Shown here one piece after another: positions 35,914 through 44,002 of a DNA stretch of 64,000 nt. The first letter of the stretch is position 1. Every line of letters starts with the position of its first letter. Where the stretch lies: NCBI RefSeq assembly GCF_024105735.1, contig NZ_JAAAML010000001.1, positions 558,001 through 622,000 on the forward strand. Reading direction: 5' to 3'. The translations under genes were made by a program, and so were the position numbers. The DNA comes from Parahoeflea alexandrii. GTDB taxonomy: Bacteria; Pseudomonadota; Alphaproteobacteria; Rhizobiales; Rhizobiaceae. The notes under the pieces were generated by a model. The model was not told the origin of the DNA and did not search any database. It worked only from the letters and a program-made list of their open reading frames with translations.

Positions 35914-37160
35914 GCTCAGATGCGAGCGTTGCCCATGAGGACTGGTTCCAGCAGGAAGCGCTCGGCCGGATCTTCGCGCTTCTGAATCAGGACGGCGAAG
36001 AGGTCCGGGTGGTCGGCGGGGCGGTCCGCAATTCGCTGATGGGACTGCCGGTCACCGATACCGACCTGGCGACAAGCTGGGCGCCCGAGCAGGTGGTGGC
36101 GCGGGCCGAGGCCGCAGGCATCCGCGCGGTGCCGACCGGGATCGATCACGGCACGGTGACGCTGGTCATCGACGGCCGCGGTTTCGAGATCACCACGCTC
36201 CGGCACGATGCCGAGACCGATGGCAGGCGGGCCAAGGTGGTGTTTGGCAGTGACTGGCAGATCGATGCCGAGCGGCGCGATTTCACCATCAATGCGCTCT
36301 ATGCCGGCCAGGACGGCAGCGTCATCGATCTTGTCGGCGGACTGGAAGATATCGAAAGCCGGACGGTCCGGTTCATCGGCGACGCCGACGCGCGGATCGC
36401 CGAGGACTATCTCAGGGTGCTGCGCTATTTCCGCTTTTACGGACATTACGGTGCCGGCCGGCCCGACGCCGCGGCGCTGAAGGCTTGCGCCCGGGCGCGC
36501 GACAAGCTCGGCACATTGTCGTCGGAACGGGTCTGGAAAGAACTCAAGACGCTGCTCAAGGCGCAGGATCCGGGCCGGGCGCTGTTGTGGATGCGCCAGT
36601 CAGGGGTTCTGTCCAAGGTGCTGCCGGAGAGCGAGAAATGGGGGATCGATTCGATCGGACCGCTGATCGCCACGGAGACTGCGCTCGACTGGGAGCCCGA
36701 TCCGATGCTGCGGCTGATGGCGATGGTGCCGCCGGATGCGGACCGCATGCGTGGGCTTTCCGCGCGCCTGAAGATGTCGCGGGTCGAGGCCGACCGGCTG
36801 GTCAAATGGGCCGAGGCGCCGGTCGTGGCCCCAACGCTGGCGATCACGGCGCTCGACCGGCTGCTTTACCGCCATGGCGCAGGTCCGCTCGTCGACCGGC
36901 TCCGGCTGTCGCTGGTCTCGGCGCGCAGCCGCACCGAGACCGATCCGTCAGCGCTCACCGATGCTGCCGGTCACAGCCGGCATCTCGCCCGCGCAGGCGC
37001 TTGGGAAAGGCCGGCTTTCCCGGTTGCCGGCGCCGACCTGATCGCCCGCGGCGTGACTCCCGGACCGGAGATGGGCGCACGGCTTGCCGCGCTCGAAGAA
37101 CGCTGGGTCGAAAGCAATTTCACCCTCGACAAGGCCGTTCTGCTCGACGCCATGGACTGA
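35910..37160 (+). CDS. cca: CCA tRNA nucleotidyltransferase
   Basis: A 416-residue class II polymerase-beta-type nucleotidyltransferase. The active site appears as VVGGAVRNSLMG and DTDLATSW (metal-binding Asp pair), followed by RRDFTINALY and the RNA-binding head and body regions (AEDYLRVLRYFRF). It adds or repairs the 3' CCA end of tRNA. No HD domain is evident in the C-terminal part. It is last in the DUF1285-Nudix-cca operon. The symbol is by function. Confidence 0.94.
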   Translation: MSSDASVAHEDWFQQEALGRIFALLNQDGEEVRVVGGAVRNSLMGLPVTDTDLATSWAPEQVVARAEAAGIRAVPTGIDHGTVTLVIDGRGFEITTLRHDAETDGRRAKVVFGSDWQIDAERRDFTINALYAGQDGSVIDLVGGLEDIESRTVRFIGDADARIAEDYLRVLRYFRFYGHYGAGRPDAAALKACARARDKLGTLSSERVWKELKTLLKAQDPGRALLWMRQSGVLSKVLPESEKWGIDSIGPLIATETALDWEPDPMLRLMAMVPPDADRMRGLSARLKMSRVEADRLVKWAEAPVVAPTLAITALDRLLYRHGAGPLVDRLRLSLVSARSRTETDPSALTDAAGHSRHLARAGAWERPAFPVAGADLIARGVTPGPEMGARLAALEERWVESNFTLDKAVLLDAMD

Positions 37161-37192
37161 GCCCCGCCCGCAAGGCCAGGGCCCGTTCCGGA

Positions 37193-37378
37193 TCAGGCGG
37201 CGTCAGTCTCCTCGAGCGTGCGTTCCTTGATCTGCTCGACAATCGACGGACGGATGGTGGTTTCACCATGGGTCTGGCGCAGATGGTCGATGGCGCGGGA
37301 CACGATCTCCGCCTCGCTTTCGGCCCGCGTGTGCCATTCGCAACCGGGAACGAGAGATCCGCAATGGAAGGTTTTCAT
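37193..37378 (-). CDS. DUF1059 family small protein
   Basis: A 61-residue protein matching DUF1059: CGSLVPGCEWHTRAES near the start, then AIDHLRQTHGE. Paired Cys and His residues look like a small metal site. The function is unknown. It is convergent with cca and has a GGAGACAG ribosome binding site before the ATG. Confidence 0.85.
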   Translation of the reverse strand: MKTFHCGSLVPGCEWHTRAESEAEIVSRAIDHLRQTHGETTIRPSIVEQIKERTLEETDAA

Positions 37379-37685
37379 GGCTGTCTCCTTTTCGATGTCG
37401 AAAACCGGAAACCCGCCCGAGCCGGCGCACCGGCCGACGGGAAAACATGATAGCCCAAAAACGGTCCGGATGCACCCCGAAGTGGTTGCTTGCCGCGAAA
37501 AACACTGCGACCGGCGGTAGCAAGATCCGCGCTGCGGCTACTATTTCCTGTAGCGCTCGGTCTAGACCACAGTCGTGCGGCTGATGATTGCGGCGTTCGC
37601 CCGGGACGCCGCCAATTCTGTGAAAGCGTTAACCTTGTTTCGCTAGCAATGGACGCAACAAGGTTGTTTGCAGCGGGATGTCGGG
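37379..37685. other. Intergenic region without evident gene
   Basis: This 307-bp stretch lies between the divergent DUF1059 and J-domain-like genes. I see no reliable ORF, repeat or hairpin. Promoters for both genes should be here but are not clear. Confidence 0.5.
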
Positions 37686-38192
37686 ATGGTTGTGGGTGTG
37701 GACTCGTTTGATGCCGTTCTCGATCGCATGAGCAACGAGCGGGCAGAGGCCTCGTCGCATGGATCCGGGCACTGGACGGCCATGCGCGGCTGGAATTCCA
37801 GTTTTGTTGCAACCAGTCTCAGGTCACAACCCTGGCCCAGCAGGGAACAGCGCGGCACCGCAGATCGGGCTGTTCACATCGACGCATCAACATCGGCGCC
37901 GAGGCCGAAGCCGGCCGTTCACAACGCTGCACCCACGCCGCCGCCAAAGCCCAAGCCAGACATCGACACGTCGCTCTACAAACGGCTGAGTCCCGAGGAC
38001 GTTGCGAAGGACATCAATTTGCTGGCCACGGATACACCGGCCGAGCTGAAATCAAAGCGGCGACGCTTTGCGCGGCTCAATCACCCCGACCGGACGCCGA
38101 TGGAATGGCGGGAAGCCGCGACCATCCGCATGAAGATCGCAAACCACATGGTCGACGAAGCGCTGCGTGGAAAGCTCGCCGCTCGAGCCTGA
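37686..38192 (+). CDS. Small J-domain-like protein
   Basis: A 168-residue protein. The N-terminal ~60 residues show no recognisable motif. A Pro/Lys-rich linker (about 65-95) leads to a C-terminal helical region (about 98-165) with the J-domain hallmark HPD at 133-135, in FARLNHPDRTP between two amphipathic helices. J-domains stimulate DnaK ATPase. The J-like domain at the C-terminus and its divergence from DnaJ make the role uncertain. A TTG codon 18 bases upstream is an alternative start. Confidence 0.7.
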   Translation: MVVGVDSFDAVLDRMSNERAEASSHGSGHWTAMRGWNSSFVATSLRSQPWPSREQRGTADRAVHIDASTSAPRPKPAVHNAAPTPPPKPKPDIDTSLYKRLSPEDVAKDINLLATDTPAELKSKRRRFARLNHPDRTPMEWREAATIRMKIANHMVDEALRGKLAARA

Positions 38193-38273
38193 CCGCACGC
38201 GGGGCAGAAGCCGACCGCGTGCGGTTGGGGAAGAGCTAAGGTTTCCCCATCCAGTTTCGGCTGCAGATCCCTG

Positions 38274-39185
38274 TTACGGATACATCACCACCGGCGGCAG
38301 CGAAGACAGGATCGAGGCGACATTGCCGCCGGTCTTCAGCCCGAAGATGGTTCCGCGGTCGTAGAGCAGGTTGAACTCGACGTAGCGGCCGCGGCGGATC
38401 AGCTGCTCGGTCCGCTCCGCCTCGCTCCAGGGCTTGCCGAAGTTGGAGCGAACGATCTTCGGGTAGACCACGTTGAAGGCGCGTCCGACATCCTGGGTAA
38501 AGGCAAAATTGGCGTCCCACGCGCCATGGTCTTCTCCGCCGTGCAGCCAGTCGTAGAAGATGCCGCCGATGCCGCGCGGCTCGTCGCGATGGGGCAGGAA
38601 GAAGTACTCATCGCACCAGGCCTTGTACTTCGAGTAGTCAGCGACGTCGTGACGGTTGCAGGCAATCTCCATGGCGCGGTGGAACAGCATGGCATCGGGG
38701 TCGGTCTGGGTACGGCGGTTGTCGAGCACCGGAGTGAGGTCGGCGCCGCCGCCGAACCACTGGCTGGTGGTCACGACCATGCGGGTGTTCATGTGCACGG
38801 TCGGCACATGCGGATTGGTCGGGTGCGCAATCAGCGAGATGCCGGAGGCCCAGAACCGGGGATCTTCCTCGGCGCCGGGGATCTGGGCGCGGAATTCGGG
38901 CGAGAACTCGCCGTGGACGGTGGAGGTGTGGACGCCGACCTTTTCAAACAGCCGGCCCTTCATGATTGACATGGTTCCGCCGCCGCCGGCACCTTCGTCG
39001 CGCTGCCATGGTGTGCGCTCGAAGCGGCCGGGCTCTCCAGTGCACTGCGGATGGTCGACCTCGTCTTCGAGTGCCTCGAAGCTCAGGCAGATCTGGTCGC
39101 GCAGTTCCTCGAACCACTGGCGTGCTTTGGTCTTTTTTTCTTCGATGTCGTCGGGCAGTCCGACCGGCAGGCTTGGGCGTTGCAT
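38274..39185 (-). CDS. hemF: Oxygen-dependent coproporphyrinogen III oxidase
   Basis: A 303-residue aerobic coproporphyrinogen oxidase. Characteristic motifs include [33 protein letters not shown] and GIGGIFYDW, plus the C-terminal [12 protein letters not shown]. It oxidatively decarboxylates two propionates to give protoporphyrinogen IX in haem synthesis, needing O2. I took the start at MQRPSLP; upstream in-frame codons look non-coding. Confidence 0.96.
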   Translation of the reverse strand: MQRPSLPVGLPDDIEEKKTKARQWFEELRDQICLSFEALEDEVDHPQCTGEPGRFERTPWQRDEGAGGGGTMSIMKGRLFEKVGVHTSTVHGEFSPEFRAQIPGAEEDPRFWASGISLIAHPTNPHVPTVHMNTRMVVTTSQWFGGGADLTPVLDNRRTQTDPDAMLFHRAMEIACNRHDVADYSKYKAWCDEYFFLPHRDEPRGIGGIFYDWLHGGEDHGAWDANFAFTQDVGRAFNVVYPKIVRSNFGKPWSEAERTEQLIRRGRYVEFNLLYDRGTIFGLKTGGNVASILSSLPPVVMYP

Positions 39186-39340
39186 TGGGGGTCCTCGTTC
39201 TGGCTTCGGATCCCTCATAGCAGCAGATCCCGCCTGATGTAACCGCAGCATTGCATCCCGCTTGTCCGGGTTTTGACGGGACTCGCCGGAAAGCCGCTTC
39301 TGGGTTAGAGTGGGTCAGCCATGAAGGCAAAGGAAGGACC

Positions 39341-39610
39341 ATGAGCCGGTATCAGCAACGCCCGCCACTGGAAGGGCTGCGACGCGAGATCGCCCGTGCG
39401 CGCAAGGAAAAATCCGATGGACAGAAATCGGGCAGCTTTGTGCGCGAGACCTACCGGCTGAGCCGCGGTGCGGCGCGCGAAAAGGCGCGGGAGTGGTTCT
39501 CCGCCTGGCCGAAAGCCGCCTACTGGACCGAAGTCGAGAGCTGGCGTGCATTGCCCGGCGAAGGCGACGAGATCGAGTTCACCATGCGCCGCCTGCCGAC
39601 TGCGGATTGA
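39341..39610 (+). CDS. Conserved hypothetical protein
   Basis: An 89-residue basic protein. The first half is Arg/Lys-rich (LRREIARARKEKSD), and the second half has an aromatic FSAWPKAAYWTEVESWR segment. I do not recognise the family. It starts at the ATG behind GGAAGG and ends only 3 bases before the vapBC operator. It is divergent from hemF. A nucleic-acid-binding role is possible given its charge but unproven. Confidence 0.65.
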   Translation: MSRYQQRPPLEGLRREIARARKEKSDGQKSGSFVRETYRLSRGAAREKAREWFSAWPKAAYWTEVESWRALPGEGDEIEFTMRRLPTAD

Positions 39611-39647
39611 GGGATATCCTTGTTTCTCGTAAGGATATCCCCTATAT
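39611..39647 (+). promoter_or_regulatory. vapBC promoter and operator
   Basis: A promoter matching the alphaproteobacterial consensus: CTTGTT at 39619-39624, 17-base spacer, CTATAT at 39642-39647. It overlaps a perfect 11-bp inverted repeat, GGGATATCCTT (39611-39621) and AAGGATATCCC (39631-39641), with a 9-base gap. This fits autorepression of a toxin-antitoxin operon by the antitoxin or toxin-antitoxin complex. Confidence 0.8.
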
Positions 39648-39672
39648 ATCCACGCGAACAGGAGTGTGCATC

Positions 39673-39921
39673 ATGGCTCTTTTTATCAAGGATCAAACTG
39701 TCGATGCGCTCGCCGAGCGCTATCAGGCGGCCATAAAAGCCAAGACCAAGACCGAAGCTGTCAGACAGGCTTTGGAGCGGGCGCTTCGTGACCCTGACAC
39801 GAAACAGGATTATGTCGATCGCATGGTGGCGTGGAGCAAAGACTTCAATGCGCGAACGCAACAAAGCGAAACTGAGTATGACGAGAAAGCGTTTATCGAC
39901 AGTCTCTATGAGGAAAACTGA
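39673..39921 (+). CDS. vapB: VapB-like antitoxin
   Basis: An 82-residue antitoxin. Residues 1-35 (ALFIKDQTVDALAERYQAA then KTKTEAVRQALERAL) match the Rv0623/PSK-type VapB transcription-factor family; the C-terminal half (FNARTQQSETEYDEKAFIDSLY) is acidic and should wrap the toxin. It overlaps vapC by one base (TGATG). It probably represses its own promoter through the perfect inverted repeat just upstream. Confidence 0.87.
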   Translation: MALFIKDQTVDALAERYQAAIKAKTKTEAVRQALERALRDPDTKQDYVDRMVAWSKDFNARTQQSETEYDEKAFIDSLYEEN

Positions 39922-40316
39922 TGTTTGTCGATTCCTCAGCTCTGATTGCTGTGATGACCAAAGAGGCTGATGCAATCCCGCTTGCAGAGCAAATGAGGAA
40001 TGCGGAAACGCGCGTTGTCAGTGCTGCTGTGGTTTGGGAGGTTGTCATCAACCTTGCCAAGAAAAAGAATCTTTCGCTGCAAAGGGCTCAAACCGAACTG
40101 AACGATTTCCTGACTGCGTTTGAGATAAGCATTGCTCCAATTCCGCCGGAGGCCGGCTTCGCGGCCATTGATGCGTTTGACCGTTTCGGCAAGGGGCGAC
40201 ACCCCGCTTCGCTGAATTTCGGCGATTGTCTGTCCTATGGGTGCGCCAAGGTCATGAAACTGCCGCTTTTGTTCAAGGGGAATGATTTCGAATTAACGGA
40301 CGTCAATGCCGTTTGA
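39921..40316 (+). CDS. vapC: VapC toxin, PIN-domain ribonuclease
   Basis: A 131-residue PIN-domain ribonuclease. The acidic site is visible as FVDSSAL (Asp3), VVWEVVIN (Glu), LNFGDCLSY (Asp) and GNDFELTD (Asp). VapC toxins cleave RNA, often tRNA or rRNA, and are neutralised by the cognate VapB. All four acidic positions are present, so it looks active. Coupled to vapB by stop-start overlap. Confidence 0.9.
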   Translation: MFVDSSALIAVMTKEADAIPLAEQMRNAETRVVSAAVVWEVVINLAKKKNLSLQRAQTELNDFLTAFEISIAPIPPEAGFAAIDAFDRFGKGRHPASLNFGDCLSYGCAKVMKLPLLFKGNDFELTDVNAV

Positions 40317-40345
40317 TGCGTTATGACGCGGCCGCCTATTGAACC

Positions 40346-40810
40346 TCATCCAATCACCGACTTCTGCACCACCAACCTCGGGCCGGTTCCGGTTTCGCGG
40401 GCCCGGTCATCGGGATTGTAAAGCTTGCAGGTCTCAAGCGACAGGCAGCCGCAGCCGATGCAGCCGTCGAGCCTGTCGCGCAACCGCTCGAGCATTCCGA
40501 TGCGGGCATCAAGCTGGGCGCGGAAACCGCGGCTGATCTTCTCCCAGTCGCGCTTGTTGGGTGTGCGTTCGAGCGGCAGCTGCCTGAGCTGGGCGCGGAT
40601 CTCCTCGAGCGAAAACCCCATCTGCTGGGCGATCAGGATGAAGGACAGGCGCCTGATATCGGAGCGGATGAACATGCGCCGGCCGCCGGCTGTGCGCCGT
40701 GCCGTGACCAATCCCTCATCGTCGTAGTACCGGATCGCCGAGACCGCGAGCCCGGTGCGGCTGGCCACTTCGCCGATGCTGAGCAGGCCCTTGCCGGGTG
40801 AAACGGACAT
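40346..40810 (-). CDS. soxR: Redox-sensitive transcriptional activator SoxR
   Basis: A 154-residue MerR-family regulator. The N-terminal winged helix opens with LSIGEVASRTGLAVSAIRYYD. A long dimerisation helix is followed by the [2Fe-2S] site C-x2-C-x-C-x5-C in CIGCGCLSLETC. It senses redox-active compounds through the cluster. It is divergent from the VOC gene, with a SoxR-type box between. Outside enterobacteria, SoxR regulates small detoxification genes directly and not through SoxS. Confidence 0.95.
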   Translation of the reverse strand: MSVSPGKGLLSIGEVASRTGLAVSAIRYYDDEGLVTARRTAGGRRMFIRSDIRRLSFILIAQQMGFSLEEIRAQLRQLPLERTPNKRDWEKISRGFRAQLDARIGMLERLRDRLDGCIGCGCLSLETCKLYNPDDRARETGTGPRLVVQKSVIG

Positions 40811-40825
40811 TTTTGAAAAAACCTC

Positions 40826-40856
40826 TTGATCTCAAGTTCACTTGAGAAAGTAGCAT
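40826..40856 (+). promoter_or_regulatory. SoxR box within a 19-bp-spaced promoter
   Basis: The dyad CTCAAGT-TC-ACTTGAG (40831-40846) lies between TTGATC (40826-40831) and TAGCAT (40851-40856). The spacer is 19 bp, the length that MerR-family activators correct by distortion. It points at the VOC gene and can also autoregulate soxR. Confidence 0.85.
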
Positions 40857-40898
40857 GTGTCCACATCAACGCAAAGACCATGAACACAGGAGCACATC

Positions 40899-41282
40899 AT
40901 GACCCGATCCACCCTCGAGCATGTCAATTTCACCGTTCCCGATGCGTCCTCCACGGCCAAGTGGCTGTGTGACGTCTTCGGCTGGAAAATTCGCTGGCAG
41001 GGGCCGGCGCAGAACGGTGGACTGTCGATCCACGTGGGAACCGACGACGCCTATCTGGCGGTCTATACGCCGAAGGAGGCGCGCGCACGCGGCACCGTCG
41101 AGAAGAACCGGATCGGCAACATGAACCATGTCGGCGTGGTGGTCGAGGATCTCGAGGCGGTCGAGGCCAAGGTCAAGGCACTGGGCTATGTGCCCTACAA
41201 CCACGATGATTACGAGCCGGGACGCCGCTTCTATTTCGATGACGAGAACGGCATCGAGTTCGAGGTTGTCAATTATGACTGA
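40899..41282 (+). CDS. VOC family protein, SoxR-controlled
   Basis: A 127-residue vicinal oxygen chelate (glyoxalase/bleomycin-resistance) protein. It opens with LEHVNFTVPD and shows the paired beta-alpha repeats with MNHVGVVVEDLEA and IEFEVVNYD at the end, giving the metal ligands His and Glu. Its substrate is unknown; its promoter carries a SoxR box, so it probably helps detoxify or bind a redox-active compound. Confidence 0.88.
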   Translation: MTRSTLEHVNFTVPDASSTAKWLCDVFGWKIRWQGPAQNGGLSIHVGTDDAYLAVYTPKEARARGTVEKNRIGNMNHVGVVVEDLEAVEAKVKALGYVPYNHDDYEPGRRFYFDDENGIEFEVVNYD

Positions 41283-41294
41283 TTTCGCCCTCGG

Positions 41295-41783
41295 CTACAG
41301 CCCGAACCGACGGTTGATCTCGCCGGAGATGATGGCGACGCTCATGGCGAGGTTCAGGCTGCGGCGGCCTTCGATCATCGGAATGGTCAGGCGCGCGTCG
41401 GCCGCATCATGGACCCTGTCGGGCACGCCGGCGCTTTCGCGGCCGAACAGCACCACATCCTGGGCGGTCAGGGTGTGGGCAGTTTCATCAATATAGGGAG
41501 TGGCGGACCTGGTGGTCATCAGCACCAGACGGCGGCCTTCGCCCTGGCGCCATTGTTCGAACTCCTCCCACCCGTCGTGGCGGGTGAGGGTGGCCATCTC
41601 GATGTAGTCCATACCAGCGCGCTTGAGCGCCCGGTCGGTCATGTCGAAGCCTGCCGGTCCGATGATGTGGACACCGATGCCCAGGCAAGCGCCGAGCCGC
41701 AGGATGGAGCCGGTGTTTCCGGGAATATCCGGCTGGTAAAGCGCGATCAGGGGTTTTGAAGTGGAAAGGGTTTCTGTGGTCAT
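41295..41783 (-). CDS. trmL: tRNA (cytidine(34)-2'-O)-methyltransferase
   Basis: A 162-residue SPOUT methyltransferase. The N-terminal core has ALYQPDIPGNTGSILRLGAC, then GPAGFDMTDRALKRAGMDY. The knot is formed by VLFGRESAGVPD and IPMIEGRRSLNLAMSVAI. It 2'-O-methylates the wobble base of tRNA-Leu isoacceptors. Converges with the VOC gene and is followed on the other side by the ABC exporters. Confidence 0.93.
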   Translation of the reverse strand: MTTETLSTSKPLIALYQPDIPGNTGSILRLGACLGIGVHIIGPAGFDMTDRALKRAGMDYIEMATLTRHDGWEEFEQWRQGEGRRLVLMTTRSATPYIDETAHTLTAQDVVLFGRESAGVPDRVHDAADARLTIPMIEGRRSLNLAMSVAIISGEINRRFGL

Positions 41784-42103
41784 TTTATCACAATGTCGGG
41801 CGAGGGCAGGTTCATGGTGGACAAAACCGGTAGCGGCAATCTGGCTTAACAGCCGAATCTCGCCTACAACAACTCATCTTCAACGCGAACCTGACGGAGG
41901 CTGTAATGCGCATCATCTATAACAGCTTTCTGCCAGCGGCCACGGGCCACTGACCAGACGGGTTTTTCGCGGTTCCAGTATTTCTTTCCGGTTTTTGCGC
42001 CCATTTTGACGGGCAATCGGCGTTATCGCGTGATCCCGGCCCACTTTTTATCTCGCCGGTGCAATGCATAGGCCAGCTTGCGGCATTTCTCTAGGAGACA
42101 TCC
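41784..42103. other. Leader region of the ABC exporter pair
   Basis: A 320-bp gap between the divergent trmL and ABC exporter genes. It holds the 15-residue leader ORF (41906-41953) and several T-rich patches after it. Nothing else coding is apparent. The exporter gene's own ribosome binding site is AGGAGA just before 42104. Confidence 0.5.
41906..41953 (+). CDS. Candidate 15-residue leader peptide
   Basis: A short ORF, MRIIYNSFLPAATGH, begins 5 bases after an excellent GGAGG. It ends with TGA about 150 bases before the first ABC exporter gene. Nothing about it looks like a normal structural protein. A strong start site on so short a frame suggests a regulatory leader whose translation, or stalling, controls the exporters. 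This is inference only; the sequence shows just the ORF and its ribosome binding site. Confidence 0.4.
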   Translation: MRIIYNSFLPAATGH

Positions 42104-43954
42104 ATGTTCGGATGGTTTGAAAGACGACTGAACCCCTATCCGGAAGCACAGCCTTCCGCGCCGCCGCACGGCCTGCTGGCATTTTGCTGGCATTATTCGC
42201 GCGAAGCCGCGCCGTGGCTGATCGCCATGGCCATTCTGACGGCCCTGATCTCGATCGGCGAGGTGATGCTGTTCGGGTTTCTCGGTTCGATCGTCGACTG
42301 GCTCGCCACGTCCGATCCGGAGGGCTTTCTCGAGCGCGAATCCGGGCGGCTGATGCTGATGGGAGCAATCGTGCTGATCGGCCTGCCGGTCACGGTGCTT
42401 TTGCATTCACTGATCATTCACCAGACGCTCCTGGGCAATTACCCGATGATTGCGCGCTGGCAGATGCACCGTTACCTGCTGCGCCAGAGCCTGAGCTTCT
42501 TTTCCAACGAATTTGCCGGCCGGGTAGCGACAAAGGTGATGCAGACGTCGCTGTCGATCCGGGAATCGGTGATGAAGCTGCTCGACGTCTTCGTCTATGT
42601 CTCGGTTTATTTCATCGCTATGATCGGCATGGTGGCCAGCGCCGAGTGGCGGCTGGTTCTGCCGATGCTGGTCTGGCTGGCAGTCTATGTCGGGCTGATT
42701 GCGCATTTCGTTCCGAAGCTGAAGCGGATTTCCGCCGATCAGGCCGATGCCCGTTCGGTGATGACCGGCCGGGTGGTCGACAGCTACACCAATATCTCGA
42801 CGGTCAAGCTATTCTCGCATGCGGGCCGGGAGGAGGCCTATGCGCAGGAAAGCATGGACATGTTCCTCCAGACCGTGCACCGGCAGATGCGGCAGGTGAC
42901 GCTGTTCCAGACATTGATCTATCTGAACAATTCGATCCTGGTCTTCGCGGTTTCGGCAATGGCGATCGGCTTCTGGCTGACCGGCATCGTTTCGGTCGGC
43001 TCGATCGCCATCGTCATCGGGCTTTCGCTCAGGATCAACGGCATGTCGCAGTGGATCATGTGGGAGGTCTCGGGTTTCTTCGAGAACATCGGCGTGGTCC
43101 AGGACGGCATGGGCATGATGGTCAAGCCGCACGAGGTGGTGGACCGGCCCGGCGCGAACGAGATCGTTGCCAGGAAAGGCGCGATCGAGTTCGAGAATGT
43201 CCGGTTCCACTACGGCAAGCAGAGTGGGGTGATCGAGAGCCTGTCGCTGAAGATCGCACCCGGAGAGAAGATTGGTCTCGTGGGGCGCTCAGGCGCCGGC
43301 AAGACGACGCTCGTCAACCTGCTGCTGAGGTTCTACAATCTCGAATCCGGGCGGGTGCTGATCGATGGTCACGACATCTCCCAGGTGAGCCAGGACAGCC
43401 TGCGCGGCCAGGTCGGCATGGTCAGCCAGGACACGTCGCTGCTGCACCGGTCGGTGCGCGACAACATCGCCTATGGCAAGCCCGACGCAAGCGAGACGGA
43501 CCTCCTCGAGGCGGTGCGCAAGGCCAATGCGCATGAATTCATCGGGGGGCTCGAGGATCTTGCCGGCCGCACCGGGCTCGATGCCCATGTCGGCGAACGC
43601 GGGGTGAAACTCTCGGGCGGTCAGCGCCAGCGCATCGCCATCGCCCGGGTGTTCCTCAAGGACGCGCCGATCCTTGTGCTCGACGAGGCCACATCGGCGC
43701 TCGATTCCGAGGTCGAGGCCGCAATCCAGGAAAATCTTTTCGCGCTGATGGAGAACAAGACGGTGATCGCCATCGCGCACCGGCTGTCGACCATTGCCGA
43801 GATGGACCGGCTGGTGGTTCTCGATCATGGCGAGATCGTTGAAACCGGGACGCATGACGAACTGATCAAATCGGGCGGCATCTATGCCGACCTCTGGTCA
43901 CGGCAGTCGGGCGGGTTCATCGATGTGGACGCCGGCGCGACGGCGGCGGAGTAA
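42104..43954 (+). CDS. ABC exporter, half-transporter (first of two)
   Basis: A 616-residue half-size ABC exporter: six transmembrane helices (about residues 25-320) followed by an ATPase (about 355-600). Walker A is GRSGAGKTT, the signature LSGGQRQRIAIA, Walker B ILVLDEATSALD. All catalytic motifs are intact. Substrate unknown. A paralogue gene follows after 48 bases, so they may form a heterodimer. The leader-like ORF upstream may regulate both. Confidence 0.93.
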   Translation: MFGWFERRLNPYPEAQPSAPPHGLLAFCWHYSREAAPWLIAMAILTALISIGEVMLFGFLGSIVDWLATSDPEGFLERESGRLMLMGAIVLIGLPVTVLLHSLIIHQTLLGNYPMIARWQMHRYLLRQSLSFFSNEFAGRVATKVMQTSLSIRESVMKLLDVFVYVSVYFIAMIGMVASAEWRLVLPMLVWLAVYVGLIAHFVPKLKRISADQADARSVMTGRVVDSYTNISTVKLFSHAGREEAYAQESMDMFLQTVHRQMRQVTLFQTLIYLNNSILVFAVSAMAIGFWLTGIVSVGSIAIVIGLSLRINGMSQWIMWEVSGFFENIGVVQDGMGMMVKPHEVVDRPGANEIVARKGAIEFENVRFHYGKQSGVIESLSLKIAPGEKIGLVGRSGAGKTTLVNLLLRFYNLESGRVLIDGHDISQVSQDSLRGQVGMVSQDTSLLHRSVRDNIAYGKPDASETDLLEAVRKANAHEFIGGLEDLAGRTGLDAHVGERGVKLSGGQRQRIAIARVFLKDAPILVLDEATSALDSEVEAAIQENLFALMENKTVIAIAHRLSTIAEMDRLVVLDHGEIVETGTHDELIKSGGIYADLWSRQSGGFIDVDAGATAAE

Positions 43955-44002
43955 AGCGATGTCCATATTGCCAAAGACACCACTCGCTCTATTCTGTCGT
44001 CC

